Made by a program: the position numbers and the translations under genes
Assembly (NCBI RefSeq): GCF_012910805.1
Contig: NZ_WTVK01000024.1
Location: forward strand, 16,794 to 80,793
Length of the DNA stretch: 64,000 nucleotides
DNA from: Aromatoleum evansii
GTDB lineage: Bacteria; Pseudomonadota; Gammaproteobacteria; Burkholderiales; Rhodocyclaceae
Direction: 5' to 3'
Shown here: positions 62,467-64,000 of the stretch, piece by piece
How positions within the stretch are numbered: position 1 is the stretch's first letter
Layout of the letters: every line of letters starts with the position of its first letter
Notes under the pieces: model-generated
The model's database searches: none
Seen by the model: only the letters and a program-made list of their open reading frames with translations
What the model was told of the DNA's origin: nothing

Positions 62467-63549
62467 ATGCGCAAGAACGTCCTCGGCCTTTGCGCCGCAA
62501 TTTTTTCGGGGCTGCTTTTGGCCCAGCCGGCATGGGCCGCAAAGAGCGTCAATATCGATGCCACCCCAGCCCAAAGCACCGGTGGAGTCACTGTTGACGT
62601 CAATGGCGCGACCGCCACGTACCAGTACACCATCTACGATGGCCAATCGGTTAGCGACACCATCCCGGTCGAGATCTGTATGACGGGCTACGAAACAGGC
62701 TGGACGAGCTTGGCCGTCACCTTCGGGACTCAGGGCGGCCCCCTTTCCGGCGTGACCCCCCCGGCCAATCAGACCTTCTCGGCCACCACACCCCCGGACT
62801 GCCGGTCGCTGACTATTGGAATCGCAACAGGTGCGCTCACCCTCGCCAATCCGAGCATCTCACAAAATTTCAACGCCAATTTCAGCCTGTCCGATACGGC
62901 GCCCAATCCCGCCACAGGAGCGAACAAGCCGCAGGCCAGCTTTACGGACGTCAGGAATATTCATGTCCAGGTTACTGTATTGCCGGCCCTCAGCAACGTG
63001 AGCTGCTTCCTGACCGACTCCGAGGGCAATTTCCTAACCGATTGCGCCGGCGTACCGGTCACAGCGTCCGGCAGCGATGACGGTCGGTTTGCCATCGTGG
63101 CAAACAAGAAGCTGATCGAGGTCGCGACCAACCCGGGCCAGTTCTATTACAATCTGGTCTGGCACAATGCCACGGGCATCAGTCAAGCGGTGAATGTCGG
63201 ATTTGACCGCGAAGGTACGGTGGTTCCCAAAGGCCGGCAGGCGATCCATGCTGCGGTCTTCAATGGTTACCTGAACCCATTGACCCCTACGGAATTCGAA
63301 GAAGCCAATGTCAACGGGATTGCAGAAGGCGCTGACGATGCCGTCTCGGGAATCGAGGTTCCTGCGGGCGCCTCCCTGCTGGTCACCTACCATCTCGAGT
63401 GGTCGGGCCTCGGTTCTTCCGTCCCGGTGAACTGTGCGGCTAATTGCGCCGGCGCAAATCAGCGAGCCGCAGTGACGGGCCAGGTCAGCGGGGACGGCAT
63501 TGTTACAGAGCAGTGCAAAGCCGAGGCGTACGGTTACAAGAAGAATTGA
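62467..63549 (+). CDS. secreted protein of unknown function
   Basis: A 360-residue exported protein; ATG 62467 (GGGGGG six bases upstream), signal peptide MRKNVLGLCAAIFSGLLLA, cleavage near AWA-AKS. The mature protein is Ser/Thr/Gly/Asn-rich with predicted beta structure and paired Cys (VSCFLTDSEGNFLTDCAG; VNCAANCAG; EQC) suggesting disulfides. It resembles secreted beta-sandwich or surface-layer-type proteins, but no family was recognised. A terminator follows at 63599. No copper motif or CopR site. Confidence 0.75.
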   Translation: MRKNVLGLCAAIFSGLLLAQPAWAAKSVNIDATPAQSTGGVTVDVNGATATYQYTIYDGQSVSDTIPVEICMTGYETGWTSLAVTFGTQGGPLSGVTPPANQTFSATTPPDCRSLTIGIATGALTLANPSISQNFNANFSLSDTAPNPATGANKPQASFTDVRNIHVQVTVLPALSNVSCFLTDSEGNFLTDCAGVPVTASGSDDGRFAIVANKKLIEVATNPGQFYYNLVWHNATGISQAVNVGFDREGTVVPKGRQAIHAAVFNGYLNPLTPTEFEEANVNGIAEGADDAVSGIEVPAGASLLVTYHLEWSGLGSSVPVNCAANCAGANQRAAVTGQVSGDGIVTEQCKAEAYGYKKN

Positions 63550-63598
63550 CGGCGCCCTGGTTCCGACCAGACTACATCGACTAGGCGTTAAGCTTCTG

Positions 63599-63630
63599 AG
63601 GCCGCCCATAGAGGCGGCCTTCTTCCTTGT
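63599..63630 (+). terminator. rho-independent terminator after the secreted protein
   Basis: A perfect 8-bp GC-rich stem (AGGCCGCC 63599-63606 / GGCGGCCT 63613-63620) with a six-base loop is followed by TCTTCCTTGTT. It lies about 50 bases beyond the stop at 63549. Confidence 0.8.
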
Positions 63631-63843
63631 TCGCGTGAGTTCCTGACACGGTCCCGAGAATGTGCCCAAGGCGGTTCGTACCAATGACACGCCAGTAGCC
63701 CCATTAGATCGACATCACCTCTACATCGGAAAGCTGCTCGTGAACCTTTAAAAGTACGAGGGACCGGAGTGGGGCGTTGCTGACCTGGGGGTTAATGTCA
63801 AGTGCAGCGGGTTCGTTACCAGCGGATCGGAAGATCTTTCGAT

Positions 63844-64000
63844 TTACCGGGAAATAGCGTCTGCAGGAACCCTGCCGATTCGCCGGCTGCATTTCTTGTC
63901 TAGCTGTTCAAGCGCTTTTCTCGCTTCCACTTCAAGTCGGCAGACAATCTTGTTCAAAGGTTCGACCTGGTCGGCAAAGGCAACAGATTGCCCAAGCGAG
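63844..64000 (-). CDS. 3' end of a leftward gene entering from the right edge
   Basis: An open frame without a start in the window ends at TAA (63844-63846). Visible residues (SLGQSVAFADQVEPLNKIVC, then EVEARKALEQLDKKCSRRIG) have a normal helical composition, unlike the competing frame at 63704-63892. Product unknown. Confidence 0.5.
   Translation of the reverse strand, partial: SLGQSVAFADQVEPLNKIVCRLEVEARKALEQLDKKCSRRIGRVPADAISR

Noticed and set aside
63704..63892. 62-residue leftward frame near the right edge
   Set aside because: Overlaps, in another frame, a better-looking gene end (63844-64000) and lacks a ribosome site.
1..64000. Insertion sequences, integrases, tRNA genes or CRISPR arrays
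   Set aside because: Looked for transposase/integrase motifs, cloverleaf-like segments and regular short repeats; none was convincing, so island borders could not be placed by these marks.

Overview
The window is most of a chromosomal copper (and probably silver or other heavy metal) resistance island from a GC-rich betaproteobacterium. Codon usage, the CopK/CopH/CopG/CopI repertoire and the companion genes suggest a Rhodocyclales (Azoarcus/Thauera/Aromatoleum-like) or Burkholderiales host; that placement is inference. No transposase, integrase, tRNA or CRISPR array was recognised.

Layout. (1) 0-5.4 kb, lower GC: two tandem copH-copK pairs on the minus strand, a small uncharacterised gene, a His-rich periplasmic protein, and about 1.8 kb with no clear gene. 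(2) 5.4-16.7 kb, GC-rich, plus strand: a 'membrane upkeep' block with a UbiB-like kinase remnant, DUF2933, ICMT-like methyltransferase, DegS-like protease, cyclopropane fatty acid synthase, YHS protein, MFS carrier, DUF5676, FtsH-like protease, DUF3141, YHS protein and an ABC-2 permease remnant. (3) 16.7-19.3 kb: an orphan Rieske protein and, divergently, a monoheme cytochrome fused to an outer-membrane barrel (Cyc2-like). (4) 19.7-33.8 kb, minus strand: a nine-gene efflux operon joining cusFCBA to a second czcCBA-like system of unknown substrate. (5) 33.8-39.2 kb: cupredoxin copI, two decayed cop genes, the two-component pair copR-copS, copG, and a YHS operon. (6) 39.7-48.4 kb, minus strand: a Met-rich periplasmic protein, a Cu+ P-type ATPase, a small membrane protein and a HlyD/ABC exporter. 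(7) 48.7-55.6 kb: a nuclease-like gene, a third copK, the multicopper oxidase copA with a TolC lipoprotein, DUF2933, an HD-GYP protein and a second copy of the small uncharacterised family. (8) 55.9-59.8 kb: an intact UbiB-like kinase, an ICMT gene broken by one amber codon, and a second cfa, which is a diverged duplicate of part of block 2. (9) 60-64 kb: a Fic protein and a secreted protein that look like flanking DNA.

The strongest unannotated signal is a common promoter. Fourteen sites share the form TNACN6GTAAT-N6-GTCA-N23-(-10 hexamer), usually with an extra GTC/GTT 11 bp after GTCA. The N23 is invariant by hand count at all 14 sites. The first part matches the known CopR box (TGACANNNNTGTNAT). 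These sites precede both copH-copK pairs, copK3, the His-rich gene, the orphan Rieske gene, the Cyc2-like gene, cusF, the YHS operon, the Met-rich/P-ATPase/ABC operon, the copA operon, DUF2933, the UbiB block, the left block, and the copI side of copR. The island therefore reads as one CopRS regulon: export of Cu(I) (P-ATPase, Cus), periplasmic oxidation and binding (CopA, CopI, CopK, CopH, CopG, Met-rich and His-rich proteins), and repair or remodelling of membrane, quinone and respiratory components damaged by copper (UbiB, Cfa, ICMT, FtsH, DegS-like, Rieske, cytochrome-barrel protein).
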